Positions 9,799-19,220 are shown, counted from the stretch's first letter. The stretch is DNA of 64,000 nt from Robertmurraya kyonggiensis (GCF_005116465.1 NZ_SWBM01000004.1:186001-250000); one strand, 5' to 3'. Program-made: numbers and translations. The notes: generated by a model not told the origin, from the letters alone.

Positions 9799-10113
9799 AT
9801 GAGTGAGCATTTTATCGAAGATAAGAGATTAGGTATAGCCATCCCAAGCTTTCACCTAGATTGGGACGAGTACTCTGAGGAAACAAAACAATCGATTTTA
9901 TTACGATGGGAAATCATTCGTGGGAAAATTCCTGACCGAATTGCTGAGTTAGAGGGAACAATTAACAAAAAGCAAGATGAGCTTTCAAATGAAGCTGATT
10001 TTGTACGCTCTTGCAAACTAAATAGTGAAATCGCCGAGTTGGCATCAATTATTAATGATTTATGGCTTTGGTATCGGACTAATCAAGATATTTCTGGGAA
10101 GATCCATCAATAG
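9799..10113 (+). CDS. Conserved-looking 104-residue protein, unknown function
   Basis: The product is a soluble, mostly helical acidic protein with a likely coiled coil at about residues 45-85 (RIAELEGTINKKQDELSNEA). It has two Trp near the start (HLDWDEY and LLRWEII) and the pattern LWLWYR near the end. I do not recognise a domain. The ATG at 9799 follows a GGGGG run. It stands alone between the argGH operon and a bidirectional terminator. Confidence 0.6.
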   Translation: MSEHFIEDKRLGIAIPSFHLDWDEYSEETKQSILLRWEIIRGKIPDRIAELEGTINKKQDELSNEADFVRSCKLNSEIAELASIINDLWLWYRTNQDISGKIHQ

Positions 10114-10124
10114 TGGAATATAAA

Positions 10125-10152
10125 AAGGACAGAGATTAAGCTCTCTGTCCTT
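10125..10152. terminator. Bidirectional terminator between the 104-residue gene and moaB
   Basis: AAGGACAGAGA pairs with TCTCTGTCCTT around a six-base loop, between convergent genes. Confidence 0.88.
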
Positions 10153-10168
10153 AACAGTAGTATTTATC

Positions 10169-10681
10169 TTATAAATCTTTTTTCAATTCTCTCACAACAT
10201 GGCCGATTTCAGGGATGATTAAACGATTCATTGCAAGCTTCACAGCCCCAGTTGAACCCGGTGTGGAGAACACCGCTTTATCGTTCACAACACCTGCAAT
10301 GGCACGGGAAAGAATCGCGGCTGAACCGATATCTTCTTGATAGCTTAGCATGCGAAAGAGTTCACCGAAGCCAGAAATCTCTTTTTCAAACAAGCTTTGA
10401 ACCGTTTCGATCGTAACGTCTCTTTTTGCTATACCAGTTCCACCATTGGTTAAGACAACATCAATTGCAGGATTCTCACAGCCTTTTACGACAGCCTCCC
10501 GAATCGCCTCTATCTCATCCTTCACAATGACATATTCACGAATCACATGACCGGCAGCCTCCAATAATGAAATCATCGTCTGACCACTTTTATCCGTTTC
10601 CTTCGTTCTCGTATCACTCACTGTAATCACTTTACAAGCAACCTGCTGGGGTGCCTCTTTTTTATGTTCTGTCGTACTCAC
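10169..10681 (-). CDS. moaB: Molybdenum cofactor biosynthesis protein MoaB
   Basis: The 170-residue protein belongs to the MoaB/Mog family, which adenylates molybdopterin or acts nearby in the pathway. The family motif TNGGTGIAKRD is at residues 78-88, and GFGELFRMLSYQ follows near 104. The start is GTG at 10681, eight bases after AAGGAG. It begins only two bases after the EcsC-family gene ends, so the two are probably co-transcribed. No other moa genes are in the window. Confidence 0.93.
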   Translation of the reverse strand: MSTTEHKKEAPQQVACKVITVSDTRTKETDKSGQTMISLLEAAGHVIREYVIVKDEIEAIREAVVKGCENPAIDVVLTNGGTGIAKRDVTIETVQSLFEKEISGFGELFRMLSYQEDIGSAAILSRAIAGVVNDKAVFSTPGSTGAVKLAMNRLIIPEIGHVVRELKKDL

Positions 10682-10683
10682 TT

Positions 10684-11514
10684 TTATTGCTCCTTTTCAA
10701 GCAAATATCTCATTTGATAATAATTATGGGCAAATTCCGTTACTTTTCTCGTTAATTGATAATTCATTCCTGCACCTAGTGCCATGCTCAAAACAGGGAT
10801 TCCTTGAATCTTTTTATTTTTGAATAAAAGAATCGTCCACCCTTTTAAAATTTGTTTTAACGGTTGTTCAAGCCAGGTAGTATCTGTCAGCTTATCTTCA
10901 CCGTCATAAAAATAAAATTCATCCGTTGAATGCAATTCGTCCATTAGCTGATTCCATCCCTGACCAAGCAATCTATTCGGAAGGGTAGCAGCATGAAAAA
11001 CCTTCAATGAAGTCATCATTTCAAATGGATTATTCACTTCATATCCATAAGTCATGGCAATCAATTGGACGACACGAAGATTGATGACAATGATGGCAGG
11101 AATATCTGCACCAAGTACGAGTGCTCCACCAGTTCCTGAAAGCCCTCCTTGTGCAAATGAATATAAACGATGGCGCGCTATTTGTTGCTTAGCTATGTAT
11201 TGAAGTTGATCAATGGATAGTATTCTTAAATCGTCTAGTTGGCTAATGTCTTCATGAAATACTCGGCCAGCAGCCAGAATTCGCTCTTTGGCATCGTGTT
11301 GCAAGCTGCTTCCTTGAATTAAAGCATGAAGATGAAAGAGCCATGTATCAAGGACGGAAAAGAACTCCTTCTGGGTCTGTTCAGGCAAGAGTGCAAAAGC
11401 ACGTTCTAAATATTTTTCATATGTTAAAACTAAATCATTGGGCTCGTAGCTATATAGACTTTGCTCCCAATCTTTAATCTCTAAATACAACTTGTTTTCT
11501 CTATCCGTAAACAT
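10684..11514 (-). CDS. EcsC family protein
   Basis: The 276-residue protein shows the hallmark of the EcsC family at about residues 125-165: a Gly/Ala-rich hydrophobic stretch GGALVLGADIPAIIVINLRV followed by VQLIAMTYGYE. The function of this family is not settled. One membrane-associated segment is likely here. The ATG at 11514 follows AGGAGGA. The gene is directly upstream of moaB on the same strand. Confidence 0.75.
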   Translation of the reverse strand: MFTDRENKLYLEIKDWEQSLYSYEPNDLVLTYEKYLERAFALLPEQTQKEFFSVLDTWLFHLHALIQGSSLQHDAKERILAAGRVFHEDISQLDDLRILSIDQLQYIAKQQIARHRLYSFAQGGLSGTGGALVLGADIPAIIVINLRVVQLIAMTYGYEVNNPFEMMTSLKVFHAATLPNRLLGQGWNQLMDELHSTDEFYFYDGEDKLTDTTWLEQPLKQILKGWTILLFKNKKIQGIPVLSMALGAGMNYQLTRKVTEFAHNYYQMRYLLEKEQ

Positions 11515-11585
11515 ATAACAATCCTCCTCACAGGACTATACTCTACTGTTTAGTATAGCACATGAAGGTCCTGAGAAAGAAAAGA

Positions 11586-11610
11586 GGGATGTGCTTGAAT
11601 AACACATCCC
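11586..11610 (-). terminator. Weak terminator downstream of the 167-residue membrane protein gene
   Basis: GGGATGTG pairs with CACATCCC around a nine-base loop, just after the stop codon at 11618. The downstream T-run on the minus strand is short (CTCTTTTC). Confidence 0.6.
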
Positions 11611-11617
11611 CAAATCT

Positions 11618-12121
11618 TTAAAAATTATAGAACCACTTCGTGGGTAATAAGAATGTCCATGGAGTTGTAACAATCGCAATAGTAAGTGCAACTTTTATTC
11701 TCAATGCTTTTTCTACAATTAACCGTCTAAAAGTAAATTTATAATTAAAAAGAAAGATAAAGAAAGACGAGATTAGCATGGAAATGATGATGATAACTAC
11801 AGCCACTGGAGAACTAAAGGGATCGTAGGCGATTCCTGCTTCGATCTCATAAGGAAGTCCTAGGCCACTCCCAACCATCAAAACCAAGAACAAAAACCCT
11901 GCGCCGATAATATCAGCCAAAAATCCGAACAGCCACACTTTTAGAATGCTCTTCTTATAGAAAGTTTTAAGGCCAAGACCTTGATTGGTTAGTTTAAACA
12001 AAAAGAAGCAAGCAATGATGACTAATGAATCAATTACAAAATTTCCTGCTAAGGCAATGAAAATCACTGGTGGAAAAAACAGCAACATCCAAATTGGAAA
12101 AATCACATTATATACTTTCAT
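11618..12121 (-). CDS. Integral membrane protein, unknown function
   Basis: This is a protein of about 167 residues with four to five predicted transmembrane helices and few charged loops, so it is an integral membrane protein. I do not recognise the family. The start is uncertain: the ATG at 12121 (MKVYNVIFPIW) lies twelve bases after GAGGAG, while the frame stays open to 12187. It sits alone between ackA and the EcsC-family gene. Confidence 0.6.
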   Translation of the reverse strand: MKVYNVIFPIWMLLFFPPVIFIALAGNFVIDSLVIIACFFLFKLTNQGLGLKTFYKKSILKVWLFGFLADIIGAGFLFLVLMVGSGLGLPYEIEAGIAYDPFSSPVAVVIIIISMLISSFFIFLFNYKFTFRRLIVEKALRIKVALTIAIVTTPWTFLLPTKWFYNF

Positions 12122-12201
12122 TTTCTTGTTTTTCTCCTCTTTTTTAATAAAGTGTAATTTTACACTAATTATAACAAATGATACCAAATTTGCAAATAAA
12201 A

Positions 12202-12247
12202 AAAGTAATCTTTTTCCTGCTAATCGTTAACAGAAAAAAGATTACTT
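12202..12247. terminator. Bidirectional-looking terminator downstream of ackA
   Basis: AAAGTAATCTTTTT and its near-complement AAAAAAGATTACTTT flank an eighteen-base loop. It follows the ackA stop codon. Confidence 0.8.
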
Positions 12248-12261
12248 TAATAATTAAAGAA

Positions 12262-13449
12262 TTAATGAGTCAATCTTACAACGTCACGAGCAATCATAAC
12301 TTCTTCGTTCGTTGGAATGACTAATACTTTTACTGGTGAATGCGGGAAGCTAATAAACGCTTCTTCTCCATGCACTTCGTTTAATGCTGGGTCAAAATAA
12401 ACACCCATGAATTCTAATCCTCTTAGGACTCTTTCACGGATAGCTGAGCTATTTTCACCGATACCAGCAGTGAAGATAATCGCATCAACTCCGTACATAC
12501 GAGCTGCATAAGAACCGATGTATTTATGAATACGGTCACCGAATACTTGTAATGCTAATTCAGCACGCTCATTTCCTTTTTCAGCTTCTTGCGTAATATC
12601 TCTTAGATCGCTTGAAAATCCAGAAATCGCAAGCATACCGCTTTCTTTATTCAATACATCTAAAACTTCATCTGCAGTTTTATTTGTTTTTTCCATGATA
12701 TAAGGAATTAGCGCTGGGTCAATATTTCCAGAACGAGTTCCCATTGTCACACCTGCAAGTGGCGTGAAGCCCATAGATGTGTCGATTGATTTTCCGCCTT
12801 GAATAGCTGCGATACTTGCACCATTTCCTAGGTGACAAGAAAGTAAACGTAACTGCTCTAATGGACGACCAAGCATTTCTGCCGCACGTTGGGAAACATA
12901 TTTATGAGAAGTTCCGTGGAAGCCATACTTACGAATTCCGTATTTCTCATAATATTCATATGGCAAGCTATACAAGTAAGAGTTCGCTGGCATAGTTTGG
13001 TGGAACGCAGTATCAAACACAGCTACTGCTGGCACGTTTGGAAGTACTTCTTGGAATGCTTTAATACCAGTTAAATTGGCTGGGTTATGAAGTGGTGCTA
13101 ATTCAGATAGAGCTTCAATCTTTTGTAAAACGTCTTCTGTAATTAAAACAGAATCTGCAAATTCTTCTCCACCGTGAACTACACGATGACCAATACCCTC
13201 GATTTCATCTAAGGATTTAATAATTCCTTCATTAGTTAATTTATCAAGTAGCATTTTAACTGCTACGCTATGATTCGGAATATCAGTTGTTTCTGTTTTC
13301 TTTTCCCCGTTCACAGAAATAGTGAAAATTGAATCCTTTAAGCCAATTCTTTCGATCAGACCTTTTGTAATAACATCTTCAGAAGGCATTTCAAATAATT
13401 GGAATTTCAAAGATGAACTTCCTGCGTTGATTGCAATTACTTTTGCCAT
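12262..13449 (-). CDS. ackA: Acetate kinase
   Basis: The 395-residue enzyme makes ATP and acetate from acetyl phosphate in overflow metabolism. The family N-terminus [13 protein letters not shown] and the motif [12 protein letters not shown] (about residue 175) are present, and [12 protein letters not shown] lies at the C-terminus. A ribosome binding site AAAGGAG precedes the ATG at 13449. A cre-like site about 140 bases upstream matches the known activation of ackA by CcpA in B. subtilis. Confidence 0.96.
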   Translation of the reverse strand: MAKVIAINAGSSSLKFQLFEMPSEDVITKGLIERIGLKDSIFTISVNGEKKTETTDIPNHSVAVKMLLDKLTNEGIIKSLDEIEGIGHRVVHGGEEFADSVLITEDVLQKIEALSELAPLHNPANLTGIKAFQEVLPNVPAVAVFDTAFHQTMPANSYLYSLPYEYYEKYGIRKYGFHGTSHKYVSQRAAEMLGRPLEQLRLLSCHLGNGASIAAIQGGKSIDTSMGFTPLAGVTMGTRSGNIDPALIPYIMEKTNKTADEVLDVLNKESGMLAISGFSSDLRDITQEAEKGNERAELALQVFGDRIHKYIGSYAARMYGVDAIIFTAGIGENSSAIRERVLRGLEFMGVYFDPALNEVHGEEAFISFPHSPVKVLVIPTNEEVMIARDVVRLTH

Positions 13450-13585
13450 GATTTTTAGCTCCTTTAGACTAACTTCAAAATATGTATTGATAATCCTTAC
13501 TTATTTTGTTCAGGTAAGGCTATTTCTATCTCTCAATTTCTCATTTAATCACTGTCATTTCGACAATTCAAGACAAAGGATATTT

Positions 13586-13599
13586 TGTTACCGTTTTCA
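13586..13599 (-). promoter_or_regulatory. Putative cre (CcpA site) upstream of ackA
   Basis: On the minus strand TGAAAACGGTAACA matches the cre consensus TGWAARCGYTWNCW at all but one position (G for the pyrimidine after CG). In B. subtilis CcpA activates ackA from an upstream cre, so an activating role is likely here. I could not fix the promoter with certainty. Confidence 0.6.
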
Positions 13600-13660
13600 C
13601 AATAAAGTAATTATTTTCTGATTTTTAAAGACATGTTCAGAATATCACAATCTTGAGAAT

Positions 13661-13688
13661 AAAAAAACCGCTACGTAGAAGTAGCGGA
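13661..13688 (-). terminator. Terminator of ytxK
   Basis: CCGCTAC pairs with GTAGCGG around a six-base loop, with seven A residues before it on the plus strand giving a T-run on the minus strand. Confidence 0.85.
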
Positions 13689-13702
13689 ATATATTTTATG
13701 AA

Positions 13703-14686
13703 CTATTTATTTTCAGTCATCCAAACATCAATTTTACCGAGAATACTTTCTACCTGTACACCATTTGAAAGGCTAGGAAGATTTACGAGTAGCACCTGCT
13801 TAGGAGCTTTTACGCCCTCTCCCTGTTTTTGCAGAATCAAGATGCTCTTGGCAGCATTTTGCTGGCGGAACATCGATAATGGAAGCTGTAAGATCCCTTG
13901 AATATGAGCTGTTTCTTTCAAATACTGATGAAGCTTCGGTGCTTCTTCACTTTCAAAAAGCCCATTCGGAATTACAAAGAATAAATAGCCACCAGGCTTT
14001 GTATAATTTATACTTTGTTCAATAAATAAATGATGTGCATAGGCGTGGCCCTTTTCAGATTTAAGTTGAAAATCATTAGCTCGAATGTCATTCGGATAAT
14101 ATCCGACTGGCAAGTCACTAACGACTGCATCTGCAAGCTCGATAAACAATGGCTCAAGACTATCTTGATTATACAACTCCACTGGATGCTGTTGTAAATT
14201 CGCGTTTACATACGCCAGTTTAATCAACAAATCATCGATATCAATTCCCATACCTTCAACTTCTTTATCTAGTTGTTGGTTCATCACTGTCGTTAATAGG
14301 TTTCCTGTACCGACAGCTGGATCAAACAAGCGATATGTAGACTTCGTTACAAATTTATTCACTAAGTAACCTACCAGTAATCCCACTGCGTCTGGAGTCA
14401 TTTGGTGGTTAGGTTGCGCACTTTCCTTCATCCCTTTTAAAATCGCTAATTGAAAGGATTTACGAATTTCTTCAGCAGTATGCGAATTAAGTTGAAGGGA
14501 CTCATAGCTTTTTTTCAGCCTTTTCTCTGTTAATTCACTTAGGTCCTCTTGAAGGATCGAATTTTGAAATATATTTTCTCCTGTTTCCGCTAAAGCTTCT
14601 AGAAACGTAATGGATAATTCTTCTTGTAAAATAGTTGCTGTATCATTGATCACTGAAAATAAATCTTCAACTGGAGATATTTTCAC
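13703..14686 (-). CDS. ytxK: YtxK, class I SAM-dependent (adenine-specific-like) methyltransferase
   Basis: The 327-residue protein has an N6-adenine methyltransferase fold. The SAM-binding motif DPAVGTGN is at residues 122-129, and an acidic loop (GMGIDIDD) at 146-152. The catalytic motif IV, usually (N/D)PP(Y/F), reads SDLPVGYYP at 190-198. It therefore has a Leu inserted between Asp and Pro, so DNA methylation activity cannot be taken for granted. In B. subtilis ytxK lies beside ackA as here. There is no restriction endonuclease nearby. Confidence 0.9.
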   Translation of the reverse strand: MKISPVEDLFSVINDTATILQEELSITFLEALAETGENIFQNSILQEDLSELTEKRLKKSYESLQLNSHTAEEIRKSFQLAILKGMKESAQPNHQMTPDAVGLLVGYLVNKFVTKSTYRLFDPAVGTGNLLTTVMNQQLDKEVEGMGIDIDDLLIKLAYVNANLQQHPVELYNQDSLEPLFIELADAVVSDLPVGYYPNDIRANDFQLKSEKGHAYAHHLFIEQSINYTKPGGYLFFVIPNGLFESEEAPKLHQYLKETAHIQGILQLPLSMFRQQNAAKSILILQKQGEGVKAPKQVLLVNLPSLSNGVQVESILGKIDVWMTENK

Positions 14687-14795
14687 TACACATTCCTCCT
14701 CATTCTATTTTTATATTCTAGCGGGATTATTCACCTTGTACAAGTGGAGAGAATCGATTAGAGGAATATGAGAGCGGTTGAATCTAAAAAAGAAG

Positions 14796-14825
14796 CAAGA
14801 CCCCGGGAGTATTCCCAAGGTCTTG
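14796..14825 (-). terminator. Terminator of tpx
   Basis: CAAGACC with the inner CGGGA pairs with TCCC and GGTCTTG, directly after the tpx stop codon. Confidence 0.8.
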
Positions 14826-14832
14826 TCCTTTA

Positions 14833-15333
14833 TTATTTCGCTGCTTTTGCCGCTTCAATAGCTGCTTCGTAATTTGGATGATCTGTACCTTCACTTACAT
14901 ATTCAACATATGTAACTGTATCAGTAGAATCTACAACAAATACGGAACGAGCTAATAATCTTAATTCTTGCATGACAACTCCGTATGCTTCACCAAATGA
15001 TAAATCGCGATGATCGGATACAGTCTGTACATTTTCAATGCCAGCTGCCGCACACCAACGTTTTTGTGCAAACGGTAAGTCAACACTTACAGTTAGTACC
15101 TTTACGTTATCAAGTTTCGCTGCTTCTTCGTTGAAACGACGAGTTTGAGCGTCACACACTCCTGTGTCAACAGAAGGTACGACACTAATTAGACGTACTT
15201 GACCTTTTGTATCTTCAAGCGTTACTGGAGATAAATCATTTGCTAAAACTGTGAAGTTAGGTGCTTTGTCGCCAACCTTCACTTCTGTTCCAATTAGGGT
15301 AACTGGGTTTCCTTTAAAAGTTACTGATGCCAT
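14833..15333 (-). CDS. tpx: Thiol peroxidase Tpx
   Basis: The 166-residue atypical 2-Cys peroxiredoxin reduces hydroperoxides with thioredoxin. The peroxidatic Cys60 lies in [12 protein letters not shown] and the resolving Cys94 in KRWCAAAG, both at the expected positions. It has a good ribosome binding site before the ATG at 15333 and its own terminator. Confidence 0.96.
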   Translation of the reverse strand: MASVTFKGNPVTLIGTEVKVGDKAPNFTVLANDLSPVTLEDTKGQVRLISVVPSVDTGVCDAQTRRFNEEAAKLDNVKVLTVSVDLPFAQKRWCAAAGIENVQTVSDHRDLSFGEAYGVVMQELRLLARSVFVVDSTDTVTYVEYVSEGTDHPNYEAAIEAAKAAK

Positions 15334-15426
15334 CTCAGCTCATCCTCCTTAACATCATATGTACAGTGTAAATCATAACCATTCAAAGCTTATATTGCAA
15401 ATATTAAATCTTTTTTTACCACAAAA

Positions 15427-15457
15427 AAGTTAGCCCTCGAGATAAGAGAGCTAACCT
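15427..15457 (-). terminator. Terminator of the ytfJ transcription unit
   Basis: GTTAGCCCTC pairs with GAGAGCTAAC with one mismatch. It lies just after the ytfJ stop codon and has an A-rich left flank that gives a T-run on the minus strand. Confidence 0.75.
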
Positions 15458-15465
15458 TCGATGAG

Positions 15466-15963
15466 CTACATATCAAGTTCCTCTTTGGCACCGCCATATT
15501 CTGGGTTCTGGTACTGATTTTGCTTCTGTTGGCCATTACTTTGACCGTTTTGATCATTTTTGCTAGACAGCATTTGTTGAATTTTATCAACAGCTTGCGG
15601 TGCTAAGTCTAGAATTTTTTCATATAGATGAGTGCTTTCATCTAAATGAACCATTTTTACTTCTTTGGAGTTCACGATAAGAAATGCAATTGGAGTGATG
15701 GAAACTCCGCCACCACTACCACCACCAAATGGGTGCTTGGACTGATTGCTACCATCTTTGGAGCTAGAGCCACTATTGGAGCTACCATCTAAAATAAATT
15801 CACTTCCTCCAGCCGCAAAGCCGAAACCTACTTTCGAAACTGTTAAGATAACACTGCCATCCGGGGTCTCCACTGGATCGCCAATGATCGTGTTCACATC
15901 AATCATTTCTTTTAGATTTTCCATTGCAGTCGTCATTAAGCCTTGTATTGGATGATCAGACAC
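15466..15963 (-). CDS. ytfJ: Sporulation protein YtfJ (GerW family)
   Basis: The 165-residue protein has the GerW signature: an N-terminal helix (HPIQGLMTTAMENLKEMID), then VIPVSKVGFGF-like text read here as LTVSKVGFGFAAGGSEF, and the glycine-rich segment GGGSGGGVSITPIAFLIV (about 95-112). The C-terminal tail is rich in Gln and Asn. In B. subtilis YtfJ is a spore-associated protein needed for normal germination. It is the last gene downstream of ytfI with a 14-base gap. Confidence 0.92.
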   Translation of the reverse strand: MSDHPIQGLMTTAMENLKEMIDVNTIIGDPVETPDGSVILTVSKVGFGFAAGGSEFILDGSSNSGSSSKDGSNQSKHPFGGGSGGGVSITPIAFLIVNSKEVKMVHLDESTHLYEKILDLAPQAVDKIQQMLSSKNDQNGQSNGQQKQNQYQNPEYGGAKEELDM

Positions 15964-15977
15964 TTTGGTTCCTCCCT

Positions 15978-16679
15978 TTAAACGGATTTAGTCTTATTGC
16001 CAAATATACTAGATAGAGGCTTCGTCTTGAATTGCGGGATGTCGCCCTTCCAGTATTTGAATAGTTTAATTCCTGCAAAAATAGCATGCCCGATCCGAAA
16101 ATGAATCATACATTTTAATGAAGTTTGACTTATGGATCTGTTAAAATCTGGAGTGATCATGATTTGAGGAGTTTCTTGTACTTTCATCAATGAACACATC
16201 AGACCAATGATACTTCCTTTTACTGTCCAAATCGCACCCGTTAGCATCCCTGTATACGCTGCATCTCCTACACCAACAATCGTATTCCATTCAACTTTAG
16301 AGACTGTGACTTTTTTGAGAAACGAACGAATAATTCTATGTAATCCAGCAACATGCTTTAAAAGCAACTTCATATCCTTCAAACTAGCTAACAATTCATC
16401 TACAGTGAATTTCTCTTTTCCCTTTTTTTGCTCATTTTCTTGTGGACCAACTTTCATTTCTACATTTTCCTTCACAACAATGGCAGGGGAGTCCTTATCC
16501 ATTTTGATGACGGGGATATTGATTTTATATCTAAGGAGTCCAAATAATGCCTTCAATGTAATCTTCAAATGGTCATCATCATTTCCATGGTAATAATCAA
16601 TGATTACGCTTATTTTCATAATCAAGACCACTATGATTAGTAAAATTATCGCGACTACTGCGATTGCAACCCACATCAT
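15978..16679 (-). CDS. ytfI: YtfI-like DUF2953 membrane-anchored protein
   Basis: The 233-residue protein has an N-terminal transmembrane helix (about residues 2-24) and the DUF2953 region in its second half (about 110-215). It precedes ytfJ in the same operon, as in B. subtilis, where the gene is linked to sporulation. No enzymatic motif is visible. Confidence 0.88.
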   Translation of the reverse strand: MMWVAIAVVAIILLIIVVLIMKISVIIDYYHGNDDDHLKITLKALFGLLRYKINIPVIKMDKDSPAIVVKENVEMKVGPQENEQKKGKEKFTVDELLASLKDMKLLLKHVAGLHRIIRSFLKKVTVSKVEWNTIVGVGDAAYTGMLTGAIWTVKGSIIGLMCSLMKVQETPQIMITPDFNRSISQTSLKCMIHFRIGHAIFAGIKLFKYWKGDIPQFKTKPLSSIFGNKTKSV

Positions 16680-16730
16680 CTAAATTCACTACCTTTCAGC
16701 CTATCATTATCGACGAAGGACAAAAAAAAT

Positions 16731-16753
16731 AAACCTGTCAACCAGACAGGTTT
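16731..16753 (-). terminator. Terminator of sppA-yteJ
   Basis: A perfect nine-base-pair stem AAACCTGTC with GACAGGTTT and a five-base loop follows the yteJ stop codon. Confidence 0.85.
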
Positions 16754-16763
16754 AAGTTTATAT

Positions 16764-17234
16764 TTATCTTTCATGGACCACGGATGTATCCGAGAATAAA
16801 TCATGTATTCCTTGTTTTTTCGGTAAAAATGCCACAACTGCATAAGAAATCCACACGGTCGTTGAAATAAAGCGGCCAATCCATTCCCTAAATAAGATTG
16901 TGCCCCAAGATAATTTGTTTCCTTTTAAAGGCACCACTTTTAAGCCAAATACCATTTTCCCTAATGTTTGCCCAAAGTACTTCGTCATCAGAACAAAGTA
17001 GGCATAAAACGTAATGGCTGTTGCAATCGTTACTGGCGCAAAAATACTGAAGGCATTTAAATCAATGTCTAAGGCACGAAAAGTCGGGTTAATCAAGAGA
17101 CGATTAACACTTCCGATCACAACTAAATCTAGGAGATAAGCCCAAAATCTCATCCAAAACCCAGCATATTTTAGCTCATCTTGCTGACTCAGCTCTAATG
17201 AAGTCTCTTGTTCAAATTGAGTTGTATCTTCCAT
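16764..17234 (-). CDS. yteJ: RDD family membrane protein YteJ
   Basis: The 156-residue protein has the RDD-domain pattern: GFWMRFWAYLLDLVVIG near residue 26 (conserved Arg and Asp) and a second Asp-containing helix, with three transmembrane segments. It lies 13 bases after sppA and is co-transcribed with it. In B. subtilis YteJ modulates SppA and contributes to lantibiotic resistance. Confidence 0.92.
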   Translation of the reverse strand: MEDTTQFEQETSLELSQQDELKYAGFWMRFWAYLLDLVVIGSVNRLLINPTFRALDIDLNAFSIFAPVTIATAITFYAYFVLMTKYFGQTLGKMVFGLKVVPLKGNKLSWGTILFREWIGRFISTTVWISYAVVAFLPKKQGIHDLFSDTSVVHER

Positions 17235-17247
17235 TTATGCTCCCTCC

Positions 17248-18258
17248 TTATTCCGCATACATATACATAAGGCGCGGAGAATGGGTTTGAGATAGTATGT
17301 TAATTAAACTCGAAATTTCTTGATCCCCACCCATGAATTTTTGTGCACCCATACTTAAGAACGAACCAATGCCAAAGTTTTCTGTGTAGCTAACCACTTG
17401 AGCATCAGAGATTTTTTGCTCTTTCTTTACCGCATCCACAACATCTACAAAATAACCAAAATCATCTATTAAACCAAGTTCCTTTGCTTGTCTTCCATCA
17501 TAAATCCTTCCATCGGCAATTTTTTTAACTTGTTCCTCTGTCATATCTCTGCCTTCAGCAATAACGTCTACAAAGCCTTCATAAGAGTTTGAAATCATTG
17601 ATTGAAGTATGTTTCTCTCTTCCTCTGTCATGTCTCTTGTCGAGCTCATAATGTCTTTGTATGGTCCGCTTTTAATTGTGACGAACTCCACTCCATATTT
17701 CTCCGCAAGACCAGCAAAATTATAACCCTGCATAATAACGCCAAGAGAACCGGTTAATGTTTCAGGGCTAGCGAAAATTTTATGAGCCGGTGCAGAAACA
17801 TAATAACCTCCTGAAGCTGCCATCGATCCCATTGAAATATACACTGGTTTCTTCGCTTCTGTTTGAATTTCAACAATTTTGTCATGGATTTCCGCACTTT
17901 CCACGACTCCACCACCAGGTGTATTCACACGGATGACAACAGCCTTAACCGTCTCGTCTTCTTTCACCTGTTCAAGTTTCTCCATGAAGGTACGATGATT
18001 ATATCCCTCACTCGCAAATAACGAAGTCACATTCCCTGTATCTTGGATAGTCCCATTTATATCTAAAACGGCAATCCGATTAAACGCGTCTCCTTCCTCA
18101 ATCACTTCTTCCATAAACAACTCATCTGTAGCACCAAACATTTCATCAAAAGATTTTTCTAAATCACTAAATGCAAATATTGAAAATGTATTCACCGCAA
18201 TGGAGAAGAATAATAATACAGCTGCTATTCCTAAAGCGGCCCAGCGTTTTCCAGTCAA
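17248..18258 (-). CDS. sppA: Signal peptide peptidase SppA
   Basis: The 336-residue membrane serine protease degrades signal peptides and membrane peptides. One N-terminal transmembrane helix (about 8-28) is followed by the protease domain. The catalytic Ser149 lies in MAASGGYY and the general base Lys201 in GPYKDI. It is first in a two-gene operon with yteJ. Confidence 0.95.
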   Translation of the reverse strand: MTGKRWAALGIAAVLLFFSIAVNTFSIFAFSDLEKSFDEMFGATDELFMEEVIEEGDAFNRIAVLDINGTIQDTGNVTSLFASEGYNHRTFMEKLEQVKEDETVKAVVIRVNTPGGGVVESAEIHDKIVEIQTEAKKPVYISMGSMAASGGYYVSAPAHKIFASPETLTGSLGVIMQGYNFAGLAEKYGVEFVTIKSGPYKDIMSSTRDMTEEERNILQSMISNSYEGFVDVIAEGRDMTEEQVKKIADGRIYDGRQAKELGLIDDFGYFVDVVDAVKKEQKISDAQVVSYTENFGIGSFLSMGAQKFMGGDQEISSLINILSQTHSPRLMYMYAE

Positions 18259-18419
18259 GTAGTCGTCCTCCTTTTTCTCTAAAATGGCAATTCCTGACTT
18301 AAAATAGACACAAATTATTTACGGCTTATCTTTAAAAATGTTTCAAATATTTATACACTATAAATATAAGAACTTTTGTTAGCGTTAACATTCCTTTCAA
18401 AATCAACGGGAGGTACAGA

Positions 18420-19220
18420 ATGCCAAATCGAAAAAATGTCTACTTATTTCATAAGAATGATCCTGAAATCCTTGAACATGTTCGACCCTTATACGATCGT
18501 GCAGAATACTATGGTTTTACAATCGTCAATGATTTTACCAAAGCGAATATCATCGTGAGTATTGGTAGCGATAGTACCTTCTTGCAAGCTGTAAGAAAAA
18601 CAGGCTTCCGTGAAGATGTGTTGTATGCTGGAATTTCAACAGAAGAAAAACTTAACATTTATTGCGATTTCTATATTGGTGACAAAGGGAAAATTATCGA
18701 GGCCGTGTCCAATGAATTAATTGAGGTAAGACGCTACCCAACCATTGAGGTGACGATTGACAATGAATTCTCCTTTCAATGTCTAAGTGAATTTAGTGTA
18801 CGTTCTTCCATCATCAAGGCGATTGTATTGGAAATATATATCGATGGACTTCCTTTTGAAACCTTCAGAGGTGATGGAATCATCGTTTCGACTCCTACGG
18901 GCAGCACAGCATACAATAAGTCTGCTCATGGGGCTATCGTTGATCCACTACTTCCATCCATCCAAGTGAGTGAACTAGCCTCGTACAACAATAATCAATA
19001 TCGGACACTTGGCTCTCCATTTCTTCTTAGTGGGGAACGGGAGCTTATCATTAGAGTTGTCCAAGATGGAAACGACTATCCAACAATGGGAATGGATAAC
19101 GAAGCCCTCAGCATCCAGCATGTAGAAAACATCCGCGTTAAATTAACCGATAAAAAAATCAAAACCGTTAAATTGAAAGACAACTCCTTCTGGGAAAAAG
19201 TAAAGAGAACGTTTTTATAA
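18420..19220 (+). CDS. nadK2: NAD kinase 2 homologue with altered active-site motifs
   Basis: The 266-residue protein is full length and clearly of the YtdI/PpnKB family of ATP-NAD kinases, with FRGDGIIVSTPTGSTAYNKS at residues 149-168 and the C-terminus KLKDNSFWEKVKRTFL. Two canonical active-site motifs are changed: the GGDGT motif reads GSDST (residues 49-53), keeping the key Asp51, and the Asn-Glu motif reads Ser123-Glu124. Each substitution is a single-base-type Gly or Asn to Ser change, so activity may be lost, reduced or altered. The start at 18420 follows GGGAGG. The B. subtilis neighbour order sppA-ytdI is kept. Confidence 0.88.
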   Translation: MPNRKNVYLFHKNDPEILEHVRPLYDRAEYYGFTIVNDFTKANIIVSIGSDSTFLQAVRKTGFREDVLYAGISTEEKLNIYCDFYIGDKGKIIEAVSNELIEVRRYPTIEVTIDNEFSFQCLSEFSVRSSIIKAIVLEIYIDGLPFETFRGDGIIVSTPTGSTAYNKSAHGAIVDPLLPSIQVSELASYNNNQYRTLGSPFLLSGERELIIRVVQDGNDYPTMGMDNEALSIQHVENIRVKLTDKKIKTVKLKDNSFWEKVKRTFL

